Positions 37,195-45,790 of a DNA stretch of 64,000 nt are shown one piece after another. Within the stretch, counting starts at the first letter, position 1, and every line of letters starts with the position of its first letter. Source of the stretch: Komagataeibacter sp. FNDCR2 (GTDB lineage: Bacteria; Pseudomonadota; Alphaproteobacteria; Acetobacterales; Acetobacteraceae). The position numbers and the translations under genes are program-made. The notes under the pieces are model-generated. The model was not told the origin of the DNA. It ran no database searches and worked only from the letters and a program-made list of their open reading frames with translations. Where the stretch lies: NCBI RefSeq assembly GCF_021295395.1, contig NZ_JAIWOU010000001.1, positions 2,434,501-2,498,500 of the forward strand. Reading direction: 5' to 3'.

Positions 37195-38196
37195 ATGTCC
37201 GATACCATCCAGGCCGCGCCCGTCGCCGCGGCCCAGAACGCCCTCGTGCCGGTTACGGTGCTGACCGGCTTTCTGGGCGCGGGCAAGACGACCCTGCTCA
37301 ACCATATCCTGACCGCCCAGCATGGCCGCAAATACGCGGTGGTGGTGAACGAGTTCGGTGAACTCGGCGTGGACAACGACCTTGTGGTCGATGCCGACGA
37401 GGAAGTGTTCGAAATGAACAACGGGTGCATCTGCTGCACCGTGCGGGGCGACCTGATCCGTATCCTCGGCAACCTCATGAAGCGGCGCGCGAAGTTCGAC
37501 GGCATCATTGTCGAGACCACGGGCCTTGCCGATCCCGCCCCCGTGGCGCAGACGTTTTTCGTGGATGAGGACGTGCGCGGCAAGACCCGGCTCGATGCCG
37601 TGGTGACGGTGGTGGACGCCTACAACGTCCTTCAGACGCTTGATGAAAGCCCCGAGGCGGTCAACCAGATCGCCTTTGCCGATGTCATCATCCTCAACAA
37701 GACCGACCTTGTGGACGAAGTGGCGCTGGCGACCATCGAATCGCGCATCCGTTCGATCAACGCCGTGGGCCGCATCCACCGTGCGCAGCGCGGCGACGTG
37801 CCCCTGTCCGATGTGCTGGACCAAGGCGGGTTCGACCTCCAGCGCGCGCTGGAGCATGCGCCCCATTTCCTTGAAGACACCAGCCACTCCCACGAAGCGG
37901 ACGTGACCTCGCTCTCCTATGAGGTGGAGGAGCCGCTGGACGCGGCGCGCTTTCAGGCATGGATCGGGGCGGTGCTGCAGGAACAGGGCGCTGACATCCT
38001 GCGCGCCAAGGGCATCCTGAACTACGCGGGCGAGGACAGGCGCTTCGCCTTCCAGGCCGTGCACATGATGGCCGATGGCGACTTTATCGGTCCGTGGAAG
38101 GAAGGGGAAAAACGGGTCTCCCGCCTTGTCTTCATCGGGCGCAACCTCAATCGCCCGCAGCTTCGCCGTGGGTTTGAAAGCTGCCGTGTAAAATGA
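37195..38196 (+). CDS. CobW/COG0523 family GTPase (metal chaperone)
   Basis: 333 residues. The P-loop is GFLGAGKTTLLNH, the family metal site is the CxCC motif in GCICCTVRGDL, and the G4 motif is NKTD. A C-terminal CobW_C domain has the LDAARFQAWI and LRAKGILNYAG segments. COG0523 GTPases insert metals, often zinc, into client proteins under limitation. No zinc or cobalamin regulatory site was found upstream. It overlaps a WD40 gene by 4 bp, and two zinc-type exporters lie 4 kb away, which favours a zinc role. Confidence 0.93.
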   Translation: MSDTIQAAPVAAAQNALVPVTVLTGFLGAGKTTLLNHILTAQHGRKYAVVVNEFGELGVDNDLVVDADEEVFEMNNGCICCTVRGDLIRILGNLMKRRAKFDGIIVETTGLADPAPVAQTFFVDEDVRGKTRLDAVVTVVDAYNVLQTLDESPEAVNQIAFADVIILNKTDLVDEVALATIESRIRSINAVGRIHRAQRGDVPLSDVLDQGGFDLQRALEHAPHFLEDTSHSHEADVTSLSYEVEEPLDAARFQAWIGAVLQEQGADILRAKGILNYAGEDRRFAFQAVHMMADGDFIGPWKEGEKRVSRLVFIGRNLNRPQLRRGFESCRVK

Positions 38197-39254
38197 GCGA
38201 AGCCATGAACGACGCCATGTCCCCCTCGCTGCTGGAGCGGCGCGGGGCGATGCGCCAGCTTGAGGGACAGGTCACCGGCTGCGCCATCGCGCGCGACAGC
38301 CAGCAGGTCGCCTTCGCCACGGGGGAGGGTGATGTCGTCGTCGCCAGCCGTGCGGACTGGGGACGCTCCGATGCCTGGAACGTCACGACCGTGCATGACG
38401 GCGCGATTCTCGCCATTGCCCCCGACGCCGCTGAAACCGGCTTCCTGACCGGCGGGGACGACAACGCCCTGCGCCGCGTCGGCGCCGATGGCAGCGTGGC
38501 CGGTCTGGTCAGCGGGCGGCGGTGGATCGAACACATCACCACCTGGGCGGGGGACAGGGGCGGGGTCATCGCCTTCGCCTCGGGCAAGCAGGTCGAACTG
38601 CGTGACGCAACGGGGCATACGACGCTGAAGGTGCTGGATCATCCCTCCACCGTCAGTGGCATCGTGTTCGATGCGAAGGGCAAGCGTATCGCGGCCTCGC
38701 ATTACAACGGGGCCTCGATGTGGTTCGTGCAGGCGAAAGTGGACACCGTGCGCCCGCTGGAATGGAAGGGCAGCCATATCGGCATCGCCATCCACCCGGC
38801 GGGGGAAGCGCTGGTGACCTCCATGCAGGAATCTGAACTGCATGGCTGGCGGCTTTCGGACGGGCACAACATGCGCATGAGCGGCTACCCGTCCAAGGTG
38901 CAGTCCATGGCCTTTACGCGCAACGGCAAGTGGCTTGTCACCAGCGGGGCGGATACGATCGTGATGTGGCCGTTCTTCGGCGGTGGCCCGATGGGCAAGC
39001 CGCCGGTCGAGGCGGGCGGCATTCCGGGCGTGATCTGCACCCGCATCGCCTGCCACCCGGTGCATGACATCGTGGCCGCCGGTTTTGCCGACGGCTCGGT
39101 GCTGATGGCCGATACCGCCGCCCAGCGCATATTGCCAGTCTGCACGGCCGGTGGCGGCCCGGTCTCGGCGCTGGCCTTCAGCCCCGATGGCTGCGCGCTG
39201 GCCTTCGGCACGGAAGATGGGCGCGCGGCCGTGGTCGACCTTTCGGCCAGATAG
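38193..39254 (+). CDS. WD40 repeat protein coupled to the CobW-type GTPase
   Basis: 353 residues forming what looks like a single beta propeller of about seven repeats, e.g. VSGIVFDAKGKRIAASHYNGASMW, VQSMAFTRNGKWLVTSGADTIVMW and VSALAFSPDGCALAFGTEDG. No signal peptide, so cytoplasmic. WD40 propellers are protein-binding scaffolds. The ATGA overlap with the CobW GTPase gene indicates they act together, possibly as chaperone and client-docking partner. The association occurs in other Alphaproteobacteria as I recall; its function is not established. Confidence 0.9.
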   Translation: MSEAMNDAMSPSLLERRGAMRQLEGQVTGCAIARDSQQVAFATGEGDVVVASRADWGRSDAWNVTTVHDGAILAIAPDAAETGFLTGGDDNALRRVGADGSVAGLVSGRRWIEHITTWAGDRGGVIAFASGKQVELRDATGHTTLKVLDHPSTVSGIVFDAKGKRIAASHYNGASMWFVQAKVDTVRPLEWKGSHIGIAIHPAGEALVTSMQESELHGWRLSDGHNMRMSGYPSKVQSMAFTRNGKWLVTSGADTIVMWPFFGGGPMGKPPVEAGGIPGVICTRIACHPVHDIVAAGFADGSVLMADTAAQRILPVCTAGGGPVSALAFSPDGCALAFGTEDGRAAVVDLSAR

Positions 39255-39294
39255 GCCAGTATTCCCGGCCATGCCGGAGGGGACGGATCAGCGC

Positions 39295-40332
39295 ATGCGC
39301 GTGCTTCATGTCATGGCGGCCCGGGGCAACGGGGGGGCGGAACTCTATTCCACCGATGTCATGCTCAGCCTGCATGAAGCGGGGCTGGAACAGGTGGCGG
39401 TCATGCACCCCGCCGCCCCCCGGGTGGCCGCAATGCGGGGTGCCGGGATGACGGTGGAGACCGCGCCGCTGCGTATTCCGCTTCGCCCCGTGGCGCGTCA
39501 CGCGCTGCGCCGCCTGATCGGGCGCGTGCGGCCCGACCTGATCCATTGCTGGCTGCGCCGCGCGGCTGAACTGGTGCCCGCCGGTACAGGCGTGCCGGTG
39601 ATCGGCTGGTTCGGCAATTACAAGGATCTGCGTCCCTTCGCGCATTGCGACTATCTTGTCGGATGCACGGCGGACATGGCGCGCTCCATGCGTGAACGCG
39701 GCGCACCCGCGGATCGCGTGGCCTATATTCCCACTTTCCCGTCCGTCCGCCCCGAACCGCCGGTGGCGCGTCAGGCGCTCGACACCCCGGCGGATGCGCC
39801 CGTGCTGCTGGTGCTGTCACGCCTGCATCCGGCCAAGGGGCTGGAAACCCTGCTGGACGCGATGGTGGAGTTGCCGGGCTGTCACGTCTGGCTGGCGGGT
39901 GAGGGCGCACTGCGCGAGTCCCTCATGGCGCAGGCGGCGCGGCTGGGGCTGGCCCGGCGGGTTCATTTCCTGGGCTGGCGGTCGGATCGCGGGGCCTTGC
40001 TGGCGGCGGCGGATCTGTGTGTCCTGCCATCGCGTTATGAGCCGTTCGGGACTGTCATCCTCGATGCCTGGTCCACCGATGTGCCGCTGGTCGCCTGTGC
40101 GGCGGATGGCCCGCGCGCGCATATCCGCAACGCTGAAAACGGCATGCTGGTTCCCATTGACGACGCCCCCGCCCTTGCGGGCGCGATCCGTCAGGTGCTG
40201 GACGACCCGGCGCTGGCGGCGCGGATCGTGGCGGGGGGACGGCGCGATTACGAGACGTATTTTACCCGCCAGGCCGTCACCACCCAATGGCTCGAACTGT
40301 ATGGGCGGGTGCTGTCAGCGCACCGCCGGTAG
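39295..40332 (+). CDS. Glycosyltransferase family 4 protein
   Basis: 345 residues from ATG 39295 (MRVLHVMAARGNGGAELYS); ATG 39271 would add eight residues. The GT4 pattern is complete: GGAE at the start, LLVLSRLHPAKGLETLLDAM, VHFLGWRSD, and VLPSRYEPFGTVILDAWSTD with EPFGTVILDA. No membrane segment. It is the third GT4 gene in 15 kb; with no other glycan genes beside it, the product is unknown. The 3' end overlaps the convergent ClC gene by 18 bp. Confidence 0.88.
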   Translation: MRVLHVMAARGNGGAELYSTDVMLSLHEAGLEQVAVMHPAAPRVAAMRGAGMTVETAPLRIPLRPVARHALRRLIGRVRPDLIHCWLRRAAELVPAGTGVPVIGWFGNYKDLRPFAHCDYLVGCTADMARSMRERGAPADRVAYIPTFPSVRPEPPVARQALDTPADAPVLLVLSRLHPAKGLETLLDAMVELPGCHVWLAGEGALRESLMAQAARLGLARRVHFLGWRSDRGALLAAADLCVLPSRYEPFGTVILDAWSTDVPLVACAADGPRAHIRNAENGMLVPIDDAPALAGAIRQVLDDPALAARIVAGGRRDYETYFTRQAVTTQWLELYGRVLSAHRR

Positions 40333-41703
40333 CGGCGGGGCGGCGGGGGGCGGGGGCCGCTTCGCCACTGGCGGGCGCGAGGCCATGCCATCAAGGAAGG
40401 CTTCCGCCAGCGCGGAATACAGGGCCTGCGAGCAGATCATGCGCGAGACGCCATAGGCGAGGAAGGACGTGGCGAGCAGCGCCAGCGTCACCTGCTGGTT
40501 GTCGCACATTTCCATAACGATGACGGACGCAGTCAGCGGCGACTGCACCACGGCCGAGAAATAGGCGACCGTGCCCAGCAGCACCACCGCCCCCGGTGTG
40601 GTATGCGGCAGGAACTGCGCCACCCAGCCGCCAAATCCCGCCCCGATGGCGAGTGAAGGGGCGAACAGCCCGCCCGGAATGCCCGAACAGTAGGAAATGA
40701 TGGTGGCGATGAATTTCAGGATGAAGAAGGACGCGGGATAGTGCGTCTTGCCTTCTATGATCTCGTGGGCCTGGATATAGCCGGTGCCATAGGTGATCCC
40801 GTCCGACGCGATGCCGATCACGGCCAGCGCCAGCCCGCAGGTGGCCGCGAACGCCACGGGGCGGCCCCTGGCGAACCGGCCCAGCCCGCCCGGCAGCCCG
40901 CGTGTCGCGCGGATCAGGATGGCCGAGAACACACCGCCGCCAATCCCGCCCAGAATGCCGCAGGTCGGCACCGCGATCCAGCTTATGCCGATCGGCACCA
41001 CCACGTCGGTATGGCCGAAATAGCTGTAGTTCCCCACCAGCGCGATGGCGGTCACACCCGACAGGATCACACCCGTCAGCATCGTGCCGCTGGTGCGCTG
41101 CTCGAACGAATGGCTGAGTTCCTCAATGGCGAACACGATGCCCGCCAGCGGCGTATTGAACGCGGCCGACACCCCCGACGCCCCGCCCGCCAGGATCAGC
41201 CCGCGCCGCATCCCCACGGTGGACAGGTTCAGCCACCGCCCGCAGGCATGCATGATGGCGGCCCCCACCTGCACGCTTGGCCCCTCGCGCCCGATGGATG
41301 CGCCCGCCAGCAGCCCCAGCGTGGTCAGCACGATCTTGCCCCCCGCCACCCGGAGCGAGAGCAGCCGGTCGATGATGGCGAAGTTCTCGATATGCAGCGT
41401 GGCGATGGTCTGGGGTATGCCGCTGCCCTGCGCGCCACGGAACCACGTGCGCGTAAGCCATGAAGACAGCGCAAGCCCCCCCGGCGTCATGACCAGCATG
41501 ATCCATGGGTTGATGTGGATGATATGCGTGCGCACCGTGGCCGCCGCGTCCGCCGCCATGGCGAAGCCCACCGCCACCACGCCCACCATGATGGCCGCGG
41601 CCCAGCAGGCCAGCTTGCGTCGCCACTGTTCGGTGGTGATGCGGGCGGAACGGCGCAGGTGGCGCATATGCCGCCTGCGTATTTCGGTAAGGTCGGTGCG
41701 CAT
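40315..41703 (-). CDS. ClC family chloride transporter
   Basis: 462 residues from ATG 41703; about ten to twelve hydrophobic helices. All ClC selectivity motifs are visible: GSGIPQ, GREGPSVQVGAA with the gating Glu, and GLFAPSLAIGAGFGG. Such proteins are usually proton/chloride antiporters in bacteria and help survive acid, fitting an acetic acid producer. No C-terminal CBS domains. Two CAGTACTG palindromes lie just upstream of the start and may be an operator. Confidence 0.95.
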   Translation of the reverse strand: MRTDLTEIRRRHMRHLRRSARITTEQWRRKLACWAAAIMVGVVAVGFAMAADAAATVRTHIIHINPWIMLVMTPGGLALSSWLTRTWFRGAQGSGIPQTIATLHIENFAIIDRLLSLRVAGGKIVLTTLGLLAGASIGREGPSVQVGAAIMHACGRWLNLSTVGMRRGLILAGGASGVSAAFNTPLAGIVFAIEELSHSFEQRTSGTMLTGVILSGVTAIALVGNYSYFGHTDVVVPIGISWIAVPTCGILGGIGGGVFSAILIRATRGLPGGLGRFARGRPVAFAATCGLALAVIGIASDGITYGTGYIQAHEIIEGKTHYPASFFILKFIATIISYCSGIPGGLFAPSLAIGAGFGGWVAQFLPHTTPGAVVLLGTVAYFSAVVQSPLTASVIVMEMCDNQQVTLALLATSFLAYGVSRMICSQALYSALAEAFLDGMASRPPVAKRPPPPAAPPLPAVR

Positions 41704-41725
41704 GACCGGCAATGCACTTTCAGTA

Positions 41726-41753
41726 ACAGTACTGATAGACGGGACAGTACTGA
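41726..41753 (-). promoter_or_regulatory. Tandem CAGTACTG palindromes upstream of the ClC gene
   Basis: ACAGTACTGA occurs twice, at 41726-41735 and 41744-41753, each centred on the perfect palindrome CAGTACTG and spaced 18 bp centre to centre, just under two helical turns. The pair lies 23-50 bp upstream of the ATG at 41703. This is the layout of a repressor or activator site overlapping a promoter. The regulator is unknown. Confidence 0.45.
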
Positions 41754-41876
41754 CAGATAAACCGGGGCACGGCAATCCGGTTGCTGGAAAAGGGGGGTAT
41801 TTATCGCGGGCCAGCCTGTCGTTTTCCGGCCATCAGGCCGGATTTCGCACGGTACGCGCACCCCTGCGGCCCGGGG

Positions 41877-42842
41877 TTACGGCAACACCAGCACGCCTGT
41901 ATGCTTGGCCTTGCGCTCGGGTTCGACATGGATGTTGATGAGTGCGTCCCCCAGTCCCTCGCGAAGGCCGGCCTCGACCCGGTCGCAGATATGGTGGGCG
42001 TTCTCGACGCTCATCGTGCCGGGTACGACCAGATGGAATTCGATGAAGGTCATGGCCCCCACGATCCGCGCGCGGATGTCATGCGCCTCCAGCGCGCCGG
42101 TGGCGGTCTGGGAAATGATGGCGCGGATCTGCCCCAGCGTTTCCGAATTCGGGGCTTCATCCATAAGCCCCCCGATGGAACTGCGCATCATGTCCCACCC
42201 GGTGCGCAGCACGTTCAGCGCGATCAGGGCCGCCAGCAGCGGGTCCAGCCACAGCCAGCCGGTCAGCGGGATCAGGATGAAACCGCACACCAGCGCGGCG
42301 GACGCCCACACATCGGACAGCACATGGTGCCCGCCCGCCACCAGCGCGGGCGAATGGTGCGCCCGCCCCAGCCGCAGCATGACCAGACCCCACACGAGGT
42401 TGAGCACCCCCGCCCCGGCGTTGAAGGTTACGCCCAGCAGGGAGTCGACCGGGGCGCGCAGGTTGTGAAACCCCACCCATGCCTCATGCGCGATGGTGAT
42501 GGAGGTAATGACGACCAGCACCCCTTCGGCCACGGCGGAGAGGTATTCGGCCTTGTAATGGCCATAGGTATGGTTCTGGTCGGGCGGCAGGCTGGCGACA
42601 CGCAGCGCCCACAGCCCGGCGATGGCGGACACCACGTTGATGATCGTCTCGATCGCATCGGAATACAGCGCGATACTGCCGGTGACGCGCCATGCCGTAT
42701 ATTTCATGCCCAGGGCCACCACGCTGATCGCGAGGCTGCACCAGGCGGCAAGGATCTTGGTGCTGGAATCGGAAATTATGCTCAACAGACGGGCCTTGGG
42801 GTCAGAAACTGTGGGCGCTGGCGAGAACGCAGTGGTCGGCAT
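41877..42842 (-). CDS. Cation diffusion facilitator (FieF-like) metal exporter
   Basis: 321 residues with about six membrane helices. The transport-site residues are in SIALYSDAIETIINV (D-E type) and HHSPALVAGGHHVLSDVWAS (HxxxD). A cytoplasmic C-terminal domain of ~90 residues follows (FIEFHLVVPGTMSVENAH). It probably exports zinc, iron or another divalent metal using the proton gradient. Its 5' end overlaps the 3' end of the second CDF gene by 41 bp, so the two are translated from one message. The pair are different subfamilies, not duplicates. Confidence 0.92.
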   Translation of the reverse strand: MPTTAFSPAPTVSDPKARLLSIISDSSTKILAAWCSLAISVVALGMKYTAWRVTGSIALYSDAIETIINVVSAIAGLWALRVASLPPDQNHTYGHYKAEYLSAVAEGVLVVITSITIAHEAWVGFHNLRAPVDSLLGVTFNAGAGVLNLVWGLVMLRLGRAHHSPALVAGGHHVLSDVWASAALVCGFILIPLTGWLWLDPLLAALIALNVLRTGWDMMRSSIGGLMDEAPNSETLGQIRAIISQTATGALEAHDIRARIVGAMTFIEFHLVVPGTMSVENAHHICDRVEAGLREGLGDALINIHVEPERKAKHTGVLVLP

Positions 42843-43845
42843 CGGTCAGGGTTTCGATCTGGAAGGTGGGATGAACGATGCCAAAGCGTGCCTGCAATTC
42901 CTGTGCCGCCCGGTGCAGCAGCCCCTCGGCGGCGTCGCCATTGTCACCGTGCCGGCGCACGAGATGGACCGTCAGCGCCGTTTCGGTGGTGCTGAGTGGC
43001 CAGATATGCAGGTCATGCAGGTCACATACGCCGGGCAGGGTGCGTAGATAGGCTTCGACCTGTGCGGGGTCAATGCCGCGTGGCACGCGGTCAAGCGCCA
43101 TGTCCAGTGAATCGCGCAGCAGCGACCATGTCGCGATGATGACGGACAGCGACACGAACAGGCAGATGACGGGGTCGATCCGCAGCCATCCGGTCAGCAG
43201 GATCAGCCCGCCCCCCGCCACCACGGCCAGTGACATGAGCGCATCCGCCGCCATGTGCACGAATGCGCCACGCAGGTTGAGATCCTGCCGGCCGCCGCTG
43301 GCGAACAGCAGCGCCGTCCCCCCGTTGACCGCAATACCGATCCCGGCCACGACCATCACCGCCCCGCCCGCCACCGGGTGGGGCTGGATCAGGCGCAGCA
43401 CGGCTTCCCACATGATCCCCCCGGTCACGACCAGCAGCGCCACCGCATTGCCCAGCGCCGACAGGATGGAGGACCGGCGCAGCCCGTAGGTGAAGTTGGT
43501 GGTGGGCGTGCGGCGCGACAGGATTTCCGCCAGCCATGCCGCCCCCAGCGCCAGCACGTCGGACAGGTTGTGCCCCGCATCCGCCAGCAGCGAAAGCGCG
43601 TGGCTGCGCACGCCCCATGCGGCCTCCCCCACCAGATAGGCAAGGTTGAGCCCGATCCCGATGGCGAACGCGTTGCCATAGGATGCGGGCGCATGCACAT
43701 GGTGGTGGCCGAACAGGCCGCCGCGCCCATGGTCATGCCCGCAGTCATGGCCATGTTCCGCGTGGCTGGCGTGGTCGTGATCGTGGTCGTGATCATGGTT
43801 ATGGGCATGGCCCGCATCGCCATGATCGTGCTGGCATTCGCCCAT
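42802..43845 (-). CDS. Zinc-type CDF exporter with His-rich N-terminus (CzcD/ZitB-like)
   Basis: 347 residues. The first ~55 residues are extremely rich in His and Asp/Glu (alternating His-Asp), a soft metal-binding tail. Six membrane helices follow with HALSLLADAGHNLSDV and VHMAADALMSLAVV, which carry the HxxxD zinc-site pairs of the CzcD subfamily. It expels zinc (possibly cobalt or cadmium) from the cytoplasm. It is first of a two-gene unit with the other CDF. The 250 bp upstream contain a copy of the intergenic repeat. Confidence 0.94.
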   Translation of the reverse strand: MGECQHDHGDAGHAHNHDHDHDHDHASHAEHGHDCGHDHGRGGLFGHHHVHAPASYGNAFAIGIGLNLAYLVGEAAWGVRSHALSLLADAGHNLSDVLALGAAWLAEILSRRTPTTNFTYGLRRSSILSALGNAVALLVVTGGIMWEAVLRLIQPHPVAGGAVMVVAGIGIAVNGGTALLFASGGRQDLNLRGAFVHMAADALMSLAVVAGGGLILLTGWLRIDPVICLFVSLSVIIATWSLLRDSLDMALDRVPRGIDPAQVEAYLRTLPGVCDLHDLHIWPLSTTETALTVHLVRRHGDNGDAAEGLLHRAAQELQARFGIVHPTFQIETLTDADHCVLASAHSF

Positions 43846-43970
43846 CGGGCAGCATCCATTCAGCGTGTGGAAAACTCAGGGTATCGCCACTTTCCTAGCA
43901 GAAGGTTGAGATATCCCACCAGCATTCACTTGCGGACTGCCGCGAAAGACTGCCCCCGGGACACCCCGCG

Positions 43971-44014
43971 AACCATAAGGAAGTTTCCGGCGCGGTTTTT
44001 TTCAAACAGCTTCT
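43971..44014 (-). repeat. Double-hairpin intergenic repeat, degenerate copy 3
   Basis: Read on the minus strand: GAAGCTGTTTGAAAAAAACC, a GC spacer, then GGAAACTTCCTTATGG. It matches the second half of the element, with the first hairpin lost. It sits between the divergent CDF and COG2509 genes. Confidence 0.5.
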
Positions 44015-44095
44015 TAGCACATTTCGTACCGGCCCCCGGCATGATAAGGCAGCGCAGGCCTGCCCAGGCCCACACCACCATGGGAACGTGACCCG

Positions 44096-45781
44096 ATGAT
44101 CAGACTGACCGAACTGCGCCTGCCGCTCGACCATAACGAAGCCGCGCTGAGGCAGGCCGTGGCCGGGCGGCTGGGCGTGGCGGAAGCGGATGTGGGTGAG
44201 ATCAGCGTTTTCCGTCGTGGCCACGATGCCCGCAAGCGCGGGCGGATCGTGCTGGTCTATACGGTGGACTGCCCGGTGCGCGATGAAGCGGGCGTGCTGG
44301 CCGCGCATGCGGGCGCGCGCGACATCATGCCCACGCCCGATACCGACTACCGCTTTGTCCTGAACGATGGCGCACGGCTTGCCGCGCGCGCGGGGTATGC
44401 GCGCCCGGTCGTGATCGGGGCGGGGCCATGCGGGCTCATGGCGGCGCTGGTGCTGGCGCAGATGGGCCTGCGCCCGCTGGTGCTCGAACGTGGCAAGGCG
44501 GTGCGCGCGCGCACGGCGGATACCTTCGCCCTATGGCGCAAATCCATCCTGACCCCCGAAAGCAATGTACAGTTCGGGGAAGGCGGGGCGGGCACCTTTT
44601 CCGACGGCAAGCTCTACAGCCAGGTCAGTGATCCCCGGCATTACGGGCGCAAGGTGCTGTCCGCCTTCGTGCGCGCCGGCGCGCCGGAGGAAATACTCTA
44701 TCTTTCCCGCCCGCATATCGGGACCTTCCGGCTGGTCACGATGGTGGAGCATATCCGCGCCGAAATCGAATCCCTTGGCGGCGAATACCGCTTTGGCGCG
44801 CATGTCAGCGATTTCATAAGCCATGACGGGGGCGTGGAAGGCCGCCGCATCACCGGCCTGCGTCTGGCCGATGGGGAGGAGATCAGCGCCACCCACGTCG
44901 TGCTGGCCATAGGCCACAGCGCGCGCGATACCTTCGCCGCGCTGCATGCGGCGGGGGTGGAGATGGTGGCCAAGCCCTTTTCCATCGGGGTGCGGATCGA
45001 GCATCCGCAATCCCTCATCAACACCGCCCGTTATGGCCAGCCCGGCACCATGCCCCTGCTGGGGGCGGCGGATTACAAGCTGGTGCATCATGCCGGCAAT
45101 GGCCGGGCGGTCTATTCGTTCTGCATGTGCCCCGGCGGCACGGTGGTCGCGGCCACGTCCGAGCCGGGGCAGGTGGTGACCAACGGGATGAGCCAGTATT
45201 CCCGCGCCGAGCGTAATGCCAATGCGGGAATCGTGGTGGGGGTCACGCCCGAGCGCGACTACCCCGGCGGTCCGCTGGCCGGGATCGCCTTCCAGCGTGA
45301 ATGGGAGCGCAGGGCGTTCGTGGCCGGAGGGGGCGCCTATTTCGCGCCCGCGCAACTGGTCGGGGATTTTCTTGATGGAAGGGCCTCCACCGCGCTGGGT
45401 GATGTCGTACCGTCCTATCGCCCCGGTGTGACGCCCACGGATCTGTCCACCTGCCTGCCCGGTTTCGTAACGGATGCCATACGTGAGGCGCTGCCCGCGT
45501 TCGATCGCAAGCTGGCCGGTTTTTCCATGCGTGACGCGGTCATGACGGGGGTGGAGACGCGCACCTCCTCGCCGTTGCGGATTCCGCGCGGGGTGGACGG
45601 GCAGGGTGTGAACCTGCGCGGCCTGTTCCCGGCGGGCGAGGGCGCGGGCTATGCCGGGGGCATCCTGTCCGCCGGGATAGACGGCATCCGCATTGCGGAA
45701 GCGGTGGCCCTGTCGCTTGCGGGGCGGCAGGTGGAACAGGGGATGCAGCGCGGTATGGTCCATGCCTCCGACGCGCAGTGA
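44096..45781 (+). CDS. FAD-dependent dehydrogenase, COG2509 family
   Basis: 561 residues. A ~95-residue N-terminal domain (MIRLTELRLPLDHNEAALRQAVAGRLG) precedes an FAD-binding Rossmann motif VVIGAGPCGLMAALVLAQMG and the family stretch NVQFGEGGAGTFSDGKLYSQV. A C-terminal FAD motif GLFPAGEGAGYAGGILSAG closes the protein. Substrate is unknown; these are cytoplasmic flavoproteins annotated as NAD(FAD)-utilising dehydrogenases. A methylase-like gene follows 9 bp later on the same strand. Confidence 0.9.
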   Translation: MIRLTELRLPLDHNEAALRQAVAGRLGVAEADVGEISVFRRGHDARKRGRIVLVYTVDCPVRDEAGVLAAHAGARDIMPTPDTDYRFVLNDGARLAARAGYARPVVIGAGPCGLMAALVLAQMGLRPLVLERGKAVRARTADTFALWRKSILTPESNVQFGEGGAGTFSDGKLYSQVSDPRHYGRKVLSAFVRAGAPEEILYLSRPHIGTFRLVTMVEHIRAEIESLGGEYRFGAHVSDFISHDGGVEGRRITGLRLADGEEISATHVVLAIGHSARDTFAALHAAGVEMVAKPFSIGVRIEHPQSLINTARYGQPGTMPLLGAADYKLVHHAGNGRAVYSFCMCPGGTVVAATSEPGQVVTNGMSQYSRAERNANAGIVVGVTPERDYPGGPLAGIAFQREWERRAFVAGGGAYFAPAQLVGDFLDGRASTALGDVVPSYRPGVTPTDLSTCLPGFVTDAIREALPAFDRKLAGFSMRDAVMTGVETRTSSPLRIPRGVDGQGVNLRGLFPAGEGAGYAGGILSAGIDGIRIAEAVALSLAGRQVEQGMQRGMVHASDAQ

Positions 45782-45790
45782 CCGGGCGGC

